Below, piece by piece: positions 1 to 7,390 of a stretch of 7,582 nucleotides of DNA. The stretch's first letter is position 1. Each line of letters starts with the position of its first letter. A model generated the notes under the pieces. That model saw only the letters and a list, made by a program, of their open reading frames with translations, did not search any database and was not told where the DNA came from. Origin of the DNA: Halieaceae bacterium (lineage in GTDB: Bacteria; Pseudomonadota; Gammaproteobacteria; Pseudomonadales; Halieaceae); contig QXYP01000305.1 in NCBI GenBank assembly GCA_009886815.1, positions 1 to 7,582 on the forward strand, written 5' to 3'. A program made the translations under genes and the position numbers.

Positions 1-1719
1 ATCCCCATTTTAAATTGCTCGATCACAGCTGGAATAATGTTGGGTTTGCTCGGGTTTTTGGACTGGCGCATGAGCGTGATCTCTTCAAACTTTGTCGCTG
101 TTCTTTTGATCATCACGCTGTCCTTATCGGTACACCTTGTGGTGCGTTACCGGGAATTAGAGCAGGTAAATCCAGAAGAAAATCGTCGCCAGCGTGCCGC
201 AAAGGCCGCGCAACTGATGCTAGTACCCTGTGGCTACACGGCATTGACGACAATTGTGGCCTTTGCGTCTTTGATGGTTGCGGGTATTCAGCCGGTCATT
301 GATTTTGGCCTCATGATGACTGTGGGCATTGTGCTCGCCTTCGTTTCCACTTTCATGTTGGTACCGGCACTGATTTCATTGCTGCCAGCTCCGACACAAG
401 TTGCTCCGTCTTCGATGGATAGCGGTATGACGGTGCGATTCGCAGGTTGGGTGGAACGTTACGGGGCAGGGGTGCTGTTATTTTCGGGTGTTCTGGTGGT
501 GCTCGTAGCGGTGGGTATCGCTCGGTTGAAGGTTGAGAATCGATTCATTGATTACTTCAAGGAAAGCACTGAGATTTATCAAGGCATGGAATTACTGGAT
601 GCCCGTTTAGGGGGGACGATTCCCCTCGATATTGTGCTGTATCCGCCGCTCGAAGAAGCTGTCGAGTCGGAAGTTGACGCGAGTTTTGAGGCGCCGGGAC
701 CGAACAACTCCGTGGTTGGCGATGGGGGAAATGGTGGCGGCTTCGACGACTCGTTTTCCGACGATCCCTTTTTTGACGATGGTTTTGGTGACGGTGATTT
801 TTTTGCCGAAGAGGGCAGTGTAGCGCCTTCATTTTGGTTTTCGCCCCGGGGCCGCGATCTTCTTGATCAGGCCCATGAGTTAGTGGAGGCTCGACCCGAA
901 ACGGGAAAAGTTCTATCGCTATCGACCGCGTTTGAGGTGATGGACGGGTTGTATGGGGCACCTTTGGGTGCGATAGAGCTGGCCCTCGTGCAAAACAGCA
1001 TGCCGGAAGATGTCGCTGCAACGCTGGTAAGGCCTTATTTTTATTCTGAAACCGATGAGGCTCGAATCTCTGTTCGGGCAAAAGAAACCAGTCGAGATTT
1101 GAAGCGCGATCAATTTCTTCGCGAACTGCATTTAGAGCTAGTTCAGACACTTGATATTGCACCGGAGCGCATTCAGTTTACGTCCTTGCTGGTGCTCTAT
1201 AACAATGTTCTTCAAAGCCTTTTTAAATCGCAAATTTTAACGTTGGGCGTTGTGTTTTTGGTGATAGGGCTTATGTTTTGGGTTTTGTTTCGGTCATTGT
1301 CTCTGGCGCTGTTGGCGCTGGCGCCCAACGTCCTTGCCGCGGGGCTTGTTCTAGGGGTGATGGGGCTTTTGGGTATTCCTCTCGATATTATGACCATCAC
1401 CATTGCTGCCATCGTGGTTGGTATTGGCGTTGACGATTGTATTCATTACATCCATCGGTTTCGTAGCGAATTTGCCATCGATCATAATTACCACGCAGCC
1501 ATGCACCGAAGTCATGCGAGTATTGGCAGAGCCATGTATTACACAACCCTAACCGTCATGGTGGGATTTTCCTTACTGACACTCTCTAATTTCACCCCCA
1601 GTCTTTATTTTGGTCTGCTCACTGATTTAGCGATGATAGCGGCGGTTGCGGGGGCGCTGCTTTTGTTGCCACAGCTCATTTTGGTGTTTCGGCCGCTGGG
1701 ACCTGAAGGTGGTCGATGA
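1..1719 (+). CDS. RND-superfamily (MMPL/HAE3-type) exporter, C-terminal part, 5' end outside window
   Basis: This is an inner-membrane transporter of the RND superfamily, MMPL-like branch, thought to move hydrophobic or lipid-like molecules out of the inner membrane; the substrate cannot be told. The frame is open from base 1, so the visible 572 residues lack the N-terminus (first membrane helix, first periplasmic loop and early helices). Visible parts: hydrophobic helices at about residues 3-20, 30-47, 79-97 and 99-129; a helix opening the second half at about 156-174; a periplasmic domain at about 175-403; then a C-terminal bundle at about 404-560. The bundle contains the motif GIGVDD with Asp478 and Asp479, the charged pair typical of the proton-relay helix in this superfamily. 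The periplasmic domain carries an Asp/Gly/Phe-rich low-complexity insert at residues 241-271. The 3' end overlaps the next gene by 11 bp. The ATG at 37 is internal (residue 13), not the start. Family is secure; substrate is unknown. Confidence 0.9.
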   Translation: MPILNCSITAGIMLGLLGFLDWRMSVISSNFVAVLLIITLSLSVHLVVRYRELEQVNPEENRRQRAAKAAQLMLVPCGYTALTTIVAFASLMVAGIQPVIDFGLMMTVGIVLAFVSTFMLVPALISLLPAPTQVAPSSMDSGMTVRFAGWVERYGAGVLLFSGVLVVLVAVGIARLKVENRFIDYFKESTEIYQGMELLDARLGGTIPLDIVLYPPLEEAVESEVDASFEAPGPNNSVVGDGGNGGGFDDSFSDDPFFDDGFGDGDFFAEEGSVAPSFWFSPRGRDLLDQAHELVEARPETGKVLSLSTAFEVMDGLYGAPLGAIELALVQNSMPEDVAATLVRPYFYSETDEARISVRAKETSRDLKRDQFLRELHLELVQTLDIAPERIQFTSLLVLYNNVLQSLFKSQILTLGVVFLVIGLMFWVLFRSLSLALLALAPNVLAAGLVLGVMGLLGIPLDIMTITIAAIVVGIGVDDCIHYIHRFRSEFAIDHNYHAAMHRSHASIGRAMYYTTLTVMVGFSLLTLSNFTPSLYFGLLTDLAMIAAVAGALLLLPQLILVFRPLGPEGGR

Positions 1720-1990
1720 GGTCTTTGAGTGCCGTGCGGGTTGCGGTGCCTGCTGCATAGCGCCGGGCATAACGCGTCCTTTTTACGGCATGCCACAGGG
1801 CAAGCCCCCCGGAACACCTTGTGTTCACCTCGATGCTGCCCGGGGCTGCGGCCTGTTCCTTGATACGCGAAGACCGGCGGTGTGCCGTAATTTTAAACCT
1901 CATATCGATGTCTGTGGTGACAGTGCCGAGCAAGCGTTAGAGTTATTGAATCAATTAGAACGCGCCAGCCGCCCCGAGAATTCATCATGA
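1709..1990 (+). CDS. YkgJ-type cysteine-cluster protein (putative Zn/Fe-binding)
   Basis: This is a 93-residue protein of the YkgJ/UPF0153 (CxxxCxxCC) family, generally described as zinc- or iron-chelating; its exact role is not established. From the chosen start it has eight cysteines, at residues 8, 12, 15, 16, 38, 47, 59 and 69. They lie in the family pattern: CxxxCGACC near the N-terminus, a GTPCVHL segment, then RPAVCRNFKP. The start is inferred as GTG at 1709, because it places the cysteine cluster right after a short N-terminus and has a GGGA Shine-Dalgarno-like stretch at 1698-1701, 7 bases upstream. The frame also opens with a TTG at 1646, but that would add 21 residues unlike the family, encoded entirely inside the exporter gene. 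The gene overlaps the exporter by 11 bp and ends in an ATGA overlap with the next gene, so the three are probably translated in a coupled way. Family assignment is confident; the start is moderately so. Confidence 0.82.
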   Translation: MVDEVFECRAGCGACCIAPGITRPFYGMPQGKPPGTPCVHLDAARGCGLFLDTRRPAVCRNFKPHIDVCGDSAEQALELLNQLERASRPENSS

Positions 1991-2586
1991 CTGAGATACC
2001 ACTGTTCCCCTTATCATCAGCACTCGTTCCCTATGGATACATGCCGCTCCAGATATTTGAGCAGCGGTACTTGGATATGGTTGCGGCTTGTATGCGTACA
2101 GGGACCGGTTTTGGCGTGGTTTGGTTGCGGCAGGGTTCGGAGGTGAGTGGGGGGTCTCACAATACCCCTGACGTTGGCGACTACGGTACCCACGCTCGCA
2201 TAACCGACTTTGACCAACTGCCTAATGGACTATTAGGCATCACAATTCGTGGTGAGGAGCGTTTTGACATTAATGAGGTCTGGCGTGATCCATCGGGCTT
2301 GATTCGCTCGCAAGTCACTATGGAGGCGCCCTTGGAGCCGGCTCCAATGACGGACGAATGGCGCTCTCTAGAGATCGTATTACGAGGCTTAGAGTCTCAC
2401 CCCCATATTCAGCGGATGGATCTGACGATCGATTACACCAATGCCTGGGAGGTGGCTTTCACCCTAATACAGCTTTTGCCCTTTGATGAATCCGTTAAAT
2501 ATGAATTGTTGGGAATGGCCACCTTGGATGAACTGATCGTCGAGTTAGATATCTTGCTCAATCAGATTTCGGGTGAAGACGGGTGA
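1987..2586 (+). CDS. Stand-alone Lon substrate-binding (LON N-terminal) domain protein
   Basis: This is a 199-residue cytoplasmic protein consisting only of the PUA-like substrate-recognition domain found at the N-terminus of Lon protease. There is no AAA+ ATPase or Ser-Lys protease domain. The signature opens the protein: IPLFPLSSALVPYG followed by PLQIFEQRY (residues 4-28). A second conserved block near residues 64-95 has the family's G-T-A-x-I-x-D/F pattern, ending in a G-x-E-R-F strand. The C-terminal half (about 100-199) is helical and hydrophobic, as in other free-standing members. Such proteins are common in proteobacteria and have no firmly assigned function; substrate or peptide binding is an inference from Lon. 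The ATG start overlaps the upstream stop (ATGA). No strong Shine-Dalgarno is visible, so reinitiation from the YkgJ-type gene is likely. Confidence 0.87.
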   Translation: MTEIPLFPLSSALVPYGYMPLQIFEQRYLDMVAACMRTGTGFGVVWLRQGSEVSGGSHNTPDVGDYGTHARITDFDQLPNGLLGITIRGEERFDINEVWRDPSGLIRSQVTMEAPLEPAPMTDEWRSLEIVLRGLESHPHIQRMDLTIDYTNAWEVAFTLIQLLPFDESVKYELLGMATLDELIVELDILLNQISGEDG

Positions 2587-2588
2587 TT

Positions 2589-2616
2589 TTGGCGATTCGC
2601 TGAAATTTGGTAGATT
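2589..2616 (+). promoter_or_regulatory. Candidate sigma70-type promoter for the deacylase gene
   Basis: In the 60 bp gap after the Lon-domain gene, TTGGCG (2589-2594) and TAGATT (2611-2616) are separated by 16 bp. Each matches the -35 or -10 consensus at 4 of 6 positions. The placement would give a short leader before the ATG at 2647. Matches this weak occur by chance, and read-through from the upstream unit is an alternative. Confidence 0.3.
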
Positions 2617-2646
2617 TTGCGTATTGAACTTTTTGGGGTGATGCGA

Positions 2647-4401
2647 ATGTACGATCTAATGATAAAAGGTGGCACTGTCGTCGATGGTTCGGGGGGCGTT
2701 CCGTTCTTGGCAGATGTTGCTGTCAAAGATGGTTTTATCGCTGCTGTTGGTCAGGATTTAGGCAGTGCCGATCAAGAGATCGACGCGAAGGGTTGCTATG
2801 TAACCCCGGGCTTTGTCGATATTCATACCCACTATGATGGTCAAGCCACGTGGGATCAGGAAATGGCACCCTCGGCTTGGCACGGCATCACGACCGTCGT
2901 TATGGGAAACTGCGGGGTAGGGTTTGCTCCCGCGGCGAAGGACCGACACGATTGGCTGATTGGCTTGATGGAGGGTGTTGAGGACATTCCGGGGTCGGCA
3001 CTGTCAGAGGGTATGAAGTGGAACTGGGAGTCTTTTCCTGAGTATCTCGACGCCTTGGAGGCCCTACCCAGAAGCATTGATATCGCCACACAAGTGCCTC
3101 ACGGCGCTGTTCGAGCCTATGTCATGGGCGATCGTGGTGCCGCCAACGAAGCACCTACAGAAACCGATATTGCGCGCATGTCGGCTATTGTTGAGGAGGG
3201 GCTGCGAGCGGGCGCACTGGGCTTTTCCACATCGCGGACAGTGCTGCACAAATCAGTTGATGGTGTGCTGGTGCCTGGCACAACGGCTACCCCCGAGGAA
3301 CTGCTGGGCATAGGGCGAGCCATGGGCCGAGTAGGTTATGGCGTGTTCGAGCTGTCGAGCGATCTGATGCCCGAATGGAATGAATTTGAGTGGATGGGTG
3401 AGCTGAGTCGTGAGACAGGCTTACCCGTTAGTTTTACGGCGCTGCAGTCTCCAATTAAGGCGATGGCACTGGAGAACCAACTCGCCTCAATGCGTGATGA
3501 AAATGCACGCGGAGCACATCTTGTCGCGCAGATCGCGTTGCGGGGCACTGGATTGATTCTGGGTTGGCAGGCGACCTTCCATCCCTTTGCGTTTAAACCC
3601 AGCTGGCTGTCTATTAAAGATCTGACCTGGCCTGAGCAGCTGGAGAAGCTGAAGGATGCAAAATTCAAAGAGCAGCTGTTGGCCGAGGAGCACGACCTGC
3701 CGGAAACAGATCTTAAATTACTATTAGAACTCATGATTTCGGCTTTTCAAATGCAGTATCCAATGAGTGATGGTTTCGACTACGAACCCACCGCTGAAGA
3801 TTCGATCGCCGCTCTTTCGGCAGGCGCGGGAATGTCAGCTGAAGCATTCGCCTATGACGCAATGATGGCTAACGACGGTCAGGGATTTATTTACTTTCCC
3901 TTGCTGAATTATGCTGATGGCAACCTCGACTTTCTGGAACCGATTCTCGCATCGGATGACTGTGTTAACTCATTGTCTGACGGTGGAGCGCATTGCGGGA
4001 CGATTTGCGATGCCGCAGCAACCACCTTTTTATTGCAGCACTGGGTCCGTGATCGCAGTCGCGGCCGAATACCGATAGAGCAGGCCATTCGCCGGCAGTG
4101 TGCCAATACAGCACAGCTCTATGGGCTTAACGACCGTGGTTTGATTTCTGAGGGTTATCTGGCAGATCTCAATATTATTGATCTTGAGGCTCTGGGATTG
4201 AACCAGCCCTGGGTGGCTCATGACCTTCCCGCGGGTGGCATGCGATTGCTTCAGGATGCTCGAGGTTATCGAGCGACCATTAAGTCTGGCGTGGTGACTT
4301 TTAGTGACGGGAACTTTCATGGGGAGTACCCGGGATCACTTATTCGTGGTCCTCAGGCATCTCCGGCCACTGCCAGCCACCGCGTTGCTGCCACTGATTA
4401 A
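2647..4401 (+). CDS. Amidohydrolase of the N-acyl-D-amino-acid deacylase (D-aminoacylase) family
   Basis: This is a predicted cytoplasmic metal-dependent hydrolase of the amidohydrolase superfamily, 584 residues from ATG 2647. That start has GGGGTG (2635-2640) six bases upstream; ATG 2641 is too close to this site, and TTG 2617 would add an unlikely extension. The N-terminal beta-sandwich begins LMIKGGTVVDGSG. The barrel opens with GFVDIHTHYDG, giving metal ligands His60 and His62. NCGVGFAP follows with Cys89, the bridging cysteine typical of D-aminoacylases. The catalytic-aspartate motif SDGGAH falls at Asp445-His449. The C-terminus returns to the sandwich with GYLADLNIID and a GEYPGSLIRG tail. 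Classical D-aminoacylases have about 480-500 residues and a His-rich strand after the GLPV motif; here that strand reads VSFTALQ, and an extra Lys/Glu-rich helical stretch follows. The exact substrate is therefore uncertain: an N-acyl-D-amino acid is one possibility, another amide or cyclic imide a second. The 3' end overlaps rnt convergently. Confidence 0.85.
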   Translation: MYDLMIKGGTVVDGSGGVPFLADVAVKDGFIAAVGQDLGSADQEIDAKGCYVTPGFVDIHTHYDGQATWDQEMAPSAWHGITTVVMGNCGVGFAPAAKDRHDWLIGLMEGVEDIPGSALSEGMKWNWESFPEYLDALEALPRSIDIATQVPHGAVRAYVMGDRGAANEAPTETDIARMSAIVEEGLRAGALGFSTSRTVLHKSVDGVLVPGTTATPEELLGIGRAMGRVGYGVFELSSDLMPEWNEFEWMGELSRETGLPVSFTALQSPIKAMALENQLASMRDENARGAHLVAQIALRGTGLILGWQATFHPFAFKPSWLSIKDLTWPEQLEKLKDAKFKEQLLAEEHDLPETDLKLLLELMISAFQMQYPMSDGFDYEPTAEDSIAALSAGAGMSAEAFAYDAMMANDGQGFIYFPLLNYADGNLDFLEPILASDDCVNSLSDGGAHCGTICDAAATTFLLQHWVRDRSRGRIPIEQAIRRQCANTAQLYGLNDRGLISEGYLADLNIIDLEALGLNQPWVAHDLPAGGMRLLQDARGYRATIKSGVVTFSDGNFHGEYPGSLIRGPQASPATASHRVAATD

Positions 4402-4990
4402 CAATGCAGCAAAACAATTCGGCCGTTTTAGTTGCATCGTAGGCGGCGGAGTGTGCTTCGCTGTTATCGAATTCGATACCGGCTCTTCGGCAAGCTTGGG
4501 CCAATACCGTGTGTCCGAAAGCAAGTCCGGCTAACGTGGCGGTATCGAAATGCGAGAAGGGGTGAAAGGGGTTGCGTTTAATATCGCATCGCTGGCTGGC
4601 ATGCGTGAGAAAACCAGCGTCAAAGTGCGCATTGTGGCCTACCAATATGGCCCTATTGCAACCGGTATCTCTAACCTCTTTGCGTATTCGGGTAAATAAC
4701 TCCCCTAAAGCAATGGCCTCAGGCAATGCGGCACGAAGTGGGTTCTCTGGATCTATCCCAGTGAACTCAAGAGCCGATGGCTCAATATTGGCACCCTCGA
4801 AAGGCTCCACATTAAAGCTAAGGGTGTCTCCCAGTACCACCTCGCCTCTGTCATCTAAGTGGATAAGTGTGGCAGCCACTTCGAGAAGCGCATCGGTGGT
4901 TGCATTGAAGCCACCGGTTTCTACATCGACAATAACCGGTAGAAAGCCTCTAAAGCGATCCCGCATACGATAGGCAGTGACTGAGGTCAC
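4340..4990 (-). CDS. rnt: Ribonuclease T
   Basis: RNase T is a homodimeric 3'-5' exoribonuclease that trims the 3' ends of tRNA, 5S and 23S rRNA and also acts on single-stranded DNA. The 216-residue product is close in length to E. coli RNase T (215) and follows it almost block by block: DRFRGF, then VDVETGGFNATTDALLE, then VEPFEGAN, GIDPENP, GCNRAILVGHNAHFD, KRNPFHPFSHFDTATLAGLA, and AHSAAYDATKTAELF. The DEDDh catalytic set is complete: Asp22, Glu24, Asp124, His180 and Asp185. The start is GTG at 4990, which shares GTGA with the pyrC stop and has GGGAG eight bases upstream inside pyrC. An internal ATG at codon 9 is less likely because it would leave almost nothing before the conserved DRFRGF block. 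The gene is the second of a pyrC-rnt operon and probably depends on translation of pyrC. Its last 20 codons and stop overlap the convergent deacylase gene. Confidence 0.97.
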   Translation of the reverse strand: MTSVTAYRMRDRFRGFLPVIVDVETGGFNATTDALLEVAATLIHLDDRGEVVLGDTLSFNVEPFEGANIEPSALEFTGIDPENPLRAALPEAIALGELFTRIRKEVRDTGCNRAILVGHNAHFDAGFLTHASQRCDIKRNPFHPFSHFDTATLAGLAFGHTVLAQACRRAGIEFDNSEAHSAAYDATKTAELFCCIVNQWQQRGGWQWPEMPEDHE

Positions 4991-6027
4991 GACACTAACT
5001 CCCAGCGCAACATTTCACCCGCACGAATAGGGATGAGTATGTCGTCATCGCCCAAAGATAATTGCGCGGCTACGGGATTTGAGTTCTGTATGAGTGTGAT
5101 GGTTGTGTCGTTACGCGGTAATCGATAAAAGTCTGCACCAAAATGGCTCGCGAAGCCCTCCAGTTGATCCAGAGCCCCTTCAGCCTCAAAGACCTCGGCA
5201 TAGAGCTCCATGGCCGCATGACCGGTATAGCAGCCAGCACATCCGCAGCTAGATTCTTTTTCGGAACGAACATGGGGTGCCGAGTCTGTCCCTAAAAAGA
5301 AACGGGGATTCCCGGAGGTTGCCGCTCGGACCAGTGCCATTCTGTGCTGATCGCGCTTTAGAATCGGTAAACAAAAGAAATGGGGTCGAATCCCCCCGAC
5401 TAGCATGTCGTTGCGGTTATACAGCAGATGGTGTGCCGTGATGGTTGCAGCGACACCCTCTCTTGCCGCCACAACAAAAGCGACGGCATCCTCGGTGGTG
5501 ATGTGCTCGAAGATCACCCGTAAACCGGGAAAACGATCGACGAGCGGCCCTAGGTGCTGATCGATAAACACCTTTTCTCGATCAAAAATATCGATATCAG
5601 AATCTGTGACTTCCCCGTGTATTAACAGAGGAACATCGTGCTTTTCCATAGCCTCGAAGACGGGGTAAAGGCTCGAGAGATCGTTAACACCCGCAGCAGA
5701 GTTGGTGGTTGCGCCCGCTGGATAAAGTTTAATGGCATGCACTACCGAAGATTCAGCGAGTTGAGCCACTTCAGCGGCCGATGTGTTGTCGGTGAGGTAG
5801 AGGGTCATTAGAGGATCAAAATGCCGATTTTCCTCGGTTAGGGCGTTAATAATTCGTTCGCGATAGGCTTCTGCGGCAGCGACATTAACGACCGGGGGGG
5901 AGAGGTTTGGCATAACGATAGCGCGGCGCGCCCACCGTGCAATATCGTTGGCGGTCCTGACTAAAGCAGATCCGTCTCTTAGGTGTACATGCCAATCGTC
6001 TGGCTGCGTAATGGTGAGATTTTTCAT
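4987..6027 (-). CDS. pyrC: Dihydroorotase (class II, PyrC type)
   Basis: PyrC catalyses reversible cyclisation of N-carbamoyl-L-aspartate to dihydroorotate, the third step of de novo pyrimidine synthesis, in the cytoplasm. The 346-residue product matches the E. coli enzyme in length (348). It has the opening PDDWHVHLRDG with metal ligands His13 and His15 and substrate-binding Arg17. Lys100 in HAIKLYPAGATTNS is the expected carboxylated lysine bridging the two zincs. His137 (LLIHGE) and His175 (IFEHITT) complete the ligands, and Asp248 in FLGTDSAPH is the catalytic base. The ESSCGCAGCYTG segment is also family-typical. The start is the ATG at 6027. An in-frame GTG/ATG-type extension to 6081 would add 18 residues absent from the family. 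The coding region ends in a four-base overlap with rnt and is transcribed divergently from argG. Confidence 0.97.
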   Translation of the reverse strand: MKNLTITQPDDWHVHLRDGSALVRTANDIARWARRAIVMPNLSPPVVNVAAAEAYRERIINALTEENRHFDPLMTLYLTDNTSAAEVAQLAESSVVHAIKLYPAGATTNSAAGVNDLSSLYPVFEAMEKHDVPLLIHGEVTDSDIDIFDREKVFIDQHLGPLVDRFPGLRVIFEHITTEDAVAFVVAAREGVAATITAHHLLYNRNDMLVGGIRPHFFCLPILKRDQHRMALVRAATSGNPRFFLGTDSAPHVRSEKESSCGCAGCYTGHAAMELYAEVFEAEGALDQLEGFASHFGADFYRLPRNDTTITLIQNSNPVAAQLSLGDDDILIPIRAGEMLRWELVS

Positions 6028-6139
6028 ATCGAGTTCCGTCCTGGGCGTTAAGTCTAGCAGGGGCGCGCTGGGCAAGCCCACACTCTAGGCGTAAACTTGT
6101 CACCTCTTATCCCTTCATAGTGTTAAAGGTTGTGTGTCC
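6028..6139. promoter_or_regulatory. Divergent pyrC/argG promoter region
   Basis: This 112 bp gap lies between the two divergent starts, so it should hold the promoters of both genes. For argG, TTGTCA at 6097-6102 is a fair -35 match, but the best downstream -10 candidates (TGTTAA at 6121-6126, or TAGTGT) are weak. For pyrC, on the minus strand, TAGACT within 6048-6056 is a possible -10 without a good -35. A perfect 12 bp palindrome TGGGCAAGCCCA lies at 6069-6080. AAAGG at 6125-6129 is the likely argG ribosome binding site. No convincing ArgR or PurR/PyrR-type operator was recognised. Confidence 0.5.
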
Positions 6140-7357
6140 ATGTCTGTCAATAAAGTCGTACTCGCCTACTCCGGCGGTCTCGATACCTCGGTTATTGTTC
6201 GCTGGTTACAGGAGACCTACGACTGCGAGGTTGTGACCTTTACTGCTGATATTGGCCAAGGTGAAGAGGTTGAACCTGCCAGAGCAAAGGCGCAGGCACT
6301 GGGTATTGAAGAAATTTTCATTGATGATCTTAGAGAAGAGTTTGTCCGTGACTTTGTGTATCCCATGTTTCGTGCAAATACTATTTACGAAGGGGAGTAT
6401 CTGCTGGGCACGTCTATCGCACGCCCTCTTATCGCCAAGCGCTTAGTTGAGATTGCCAATGAGACCGGTGCAGATGCTATTTCACACGGGGCTACAGGCA
6501 AGGGCAATGATCAGATCCGATTTGAATTGGGCGCTTACGCTTTGAAGCCGGGCATTCAAATTATAGCGCCTTGGCGAGAGTGGGATCTGGGTTCGCGAGA
6601 ATCACTAATGGCCTACTGCGAGCAACGGTCTATTCCGGTTGATTTTTCAGGCGCCGCCAAAAAATCACCGTATTCTATGGACGCCAACCTCCTGCACATC
6701 TCCTATGAGGGTGGCGTACTTGAAGATCCTTGGGCAGATGCTGAAGAATCTATGTGGCGCTGGACGGTCAGTCCAGAATCGGCACCTGATCAGGGTGAGG
6801 AGATTATTCTTAGCTTTAGCCGTGGCGATATTACGGCTATTGACGGGGTGGCGCACACACCGGCGGAGGTTCTTGAAATACTCAATCAGCGCGGTGGTGC
6901 ACACGGAATTGGACGTGCCGATATTGTTGAGAACCGTTACGTGGGTATGAAATCGAGGGGCTGCTATGAGACACCGGGCGGCACCATCATGCTGCGGGCA
7001 CACCGGGCTATGGAATCGATTACCTTAGATCGTGAGGCAATGCACCTGAAAGATGAATTGATGCCTCGATACGCTAAACTTATCTACAACGGGTACTGGT
7101 GGTCTCCGGAGCGGCGTATGCTGCAATCGGCCATTGATGACAGCCAACGTTGGGTAAATGGAGACGTTCGTCTTCGACTGTACAAAGGTAATGTCACGGT
7201 TTTAGGTCGGCGTTCTGACGATTCGCTATTTGACGAGAGTATTGCGACCTTTGAGGACGATGCTGGAGCCTACAATCAGCAGGACGCCGAGGGGTTCATC
7301 AAGCTTAACGCTCTGCGAATGCGTATCGCAGCGCAAAGAGGCCGATCACAGCAATAG
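6140..7357 (+). CDS. argG: Argininosuccinate synthase
   Basis: ArgG condenses citrulline and aspartate with ATP to argininosuccinate, the penultimate step of arginine synthesis, in the cytoplasm as a tetramer. The 405-residue product has the length of the common type (about 400), not the longer E. coli form (447). The ATP-pyrophosphatase P-loop AYSGGLDTS is at residues 9-17. The citrulline/aspartate-binding segment [13 protein letters not shown] is at 117-129. Further family blocks are [22 protein letters not shown] and [14 protein letters not shown], and the C-terminal dimerisation helix region follows. The start is ATG 6140. A GTG at 6134 is in frame and would add two residues; AAAGG at 6125-6129 lies ten bases before the ATG and four before the GTG, so the start is not fully decided. 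The gene stands alone on its strand, divergent from pyrC, and is followed by a hairpin. Confidence 0.97.
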   Translation: MSVNKVVLAYSGGLDTSVIVRWLQETYDCEVVTFTADIGQGEEVEPARAKAQALGIEEIFIDDLREEFVRDFVYPMFRANTIYEGEYLLGTSIARPLIAKRLVEIANETGADAISHGATGKGNDQIRFELGAYALKPGIQIIAPWREWDLGSRESLMAYCEQRSIPVDFSGAAKKSPYSMDANLLHISYEGGVLEDPWADAEESMWRWTVSPESAPDQGEEIILSFSRGDITAIDGVAHTPAEVLEILNQRGGAHGIGRADIVENRYVGMKSRGCYETPGGTIMLRAHRAMESITLDREAMHLKDELMPRYAKLIYNGYWWSPERRMLQSAIDDSQRWVNGDVRLRLYKGNVTVLGRRSDDSLFDESIATFEDDAGAYNQQDAEGFIKLNALRMRIAAQRGRSQQ

Positions 7358-7367
7358 CGATTCAGTG

Positions 7368-7390
7368 GCGGGTGTCTGAATATCACCCGC
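7368..7390 (+). terminator. Candidate argG terminator hairpin
   Basis: GCGGGTG (7368-7374) and its perfect complement CACCCGC (7384-7390) enclose a nine-base loop, 11 bases after the argG stop. The stem is GC-rich, but the following bases (TCTTGG) are only weakly T-rich, so efficiency as an intrinsic terminator is uncertain. Confidence 0.5.

Noticed and set aside
557..1162. 201-codon open frame on the minus strand opposite the exporter
   Set aside because: The translation is rich in Arg, His, Pro and Gln with no recognisable domain. It lies wholly antisense to a well-supported gene and is best explained as a shadow of its codon usage.
3336..3734. 132-codon Ser-rich open frame on the minus strand within the deacylase gene
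   Set aside because: It is antisense to conserved coding sequence, of low-complexity composition, and has no family resemblance or good ribosome binding site.
4385..4412. Inverted repeat TTGCTGC / GCAGCAA with a 14-base loop across the deacylase stop, considered as a terminator
   Set aside because: On the plus strand it is followed by AAAACAATT, not a T-run, and on the minus strand it lies inside rnt coding sequence. The stem is short and its loop long.
4572..4973. 133-codon plus-strand frame opposite rnt
   Set aside because: The opposite strand encodes a full RNase T with all catalytic residues; this frame has no recognisable features.
6097..6120. TGTCAC stretch as an ArgR site before argG
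   Set aside because: It resembles only the first half of the Pseudomonas-type ArgR pattern and lacks the downstream AA; no E. coli-type ARG box pair is visible.
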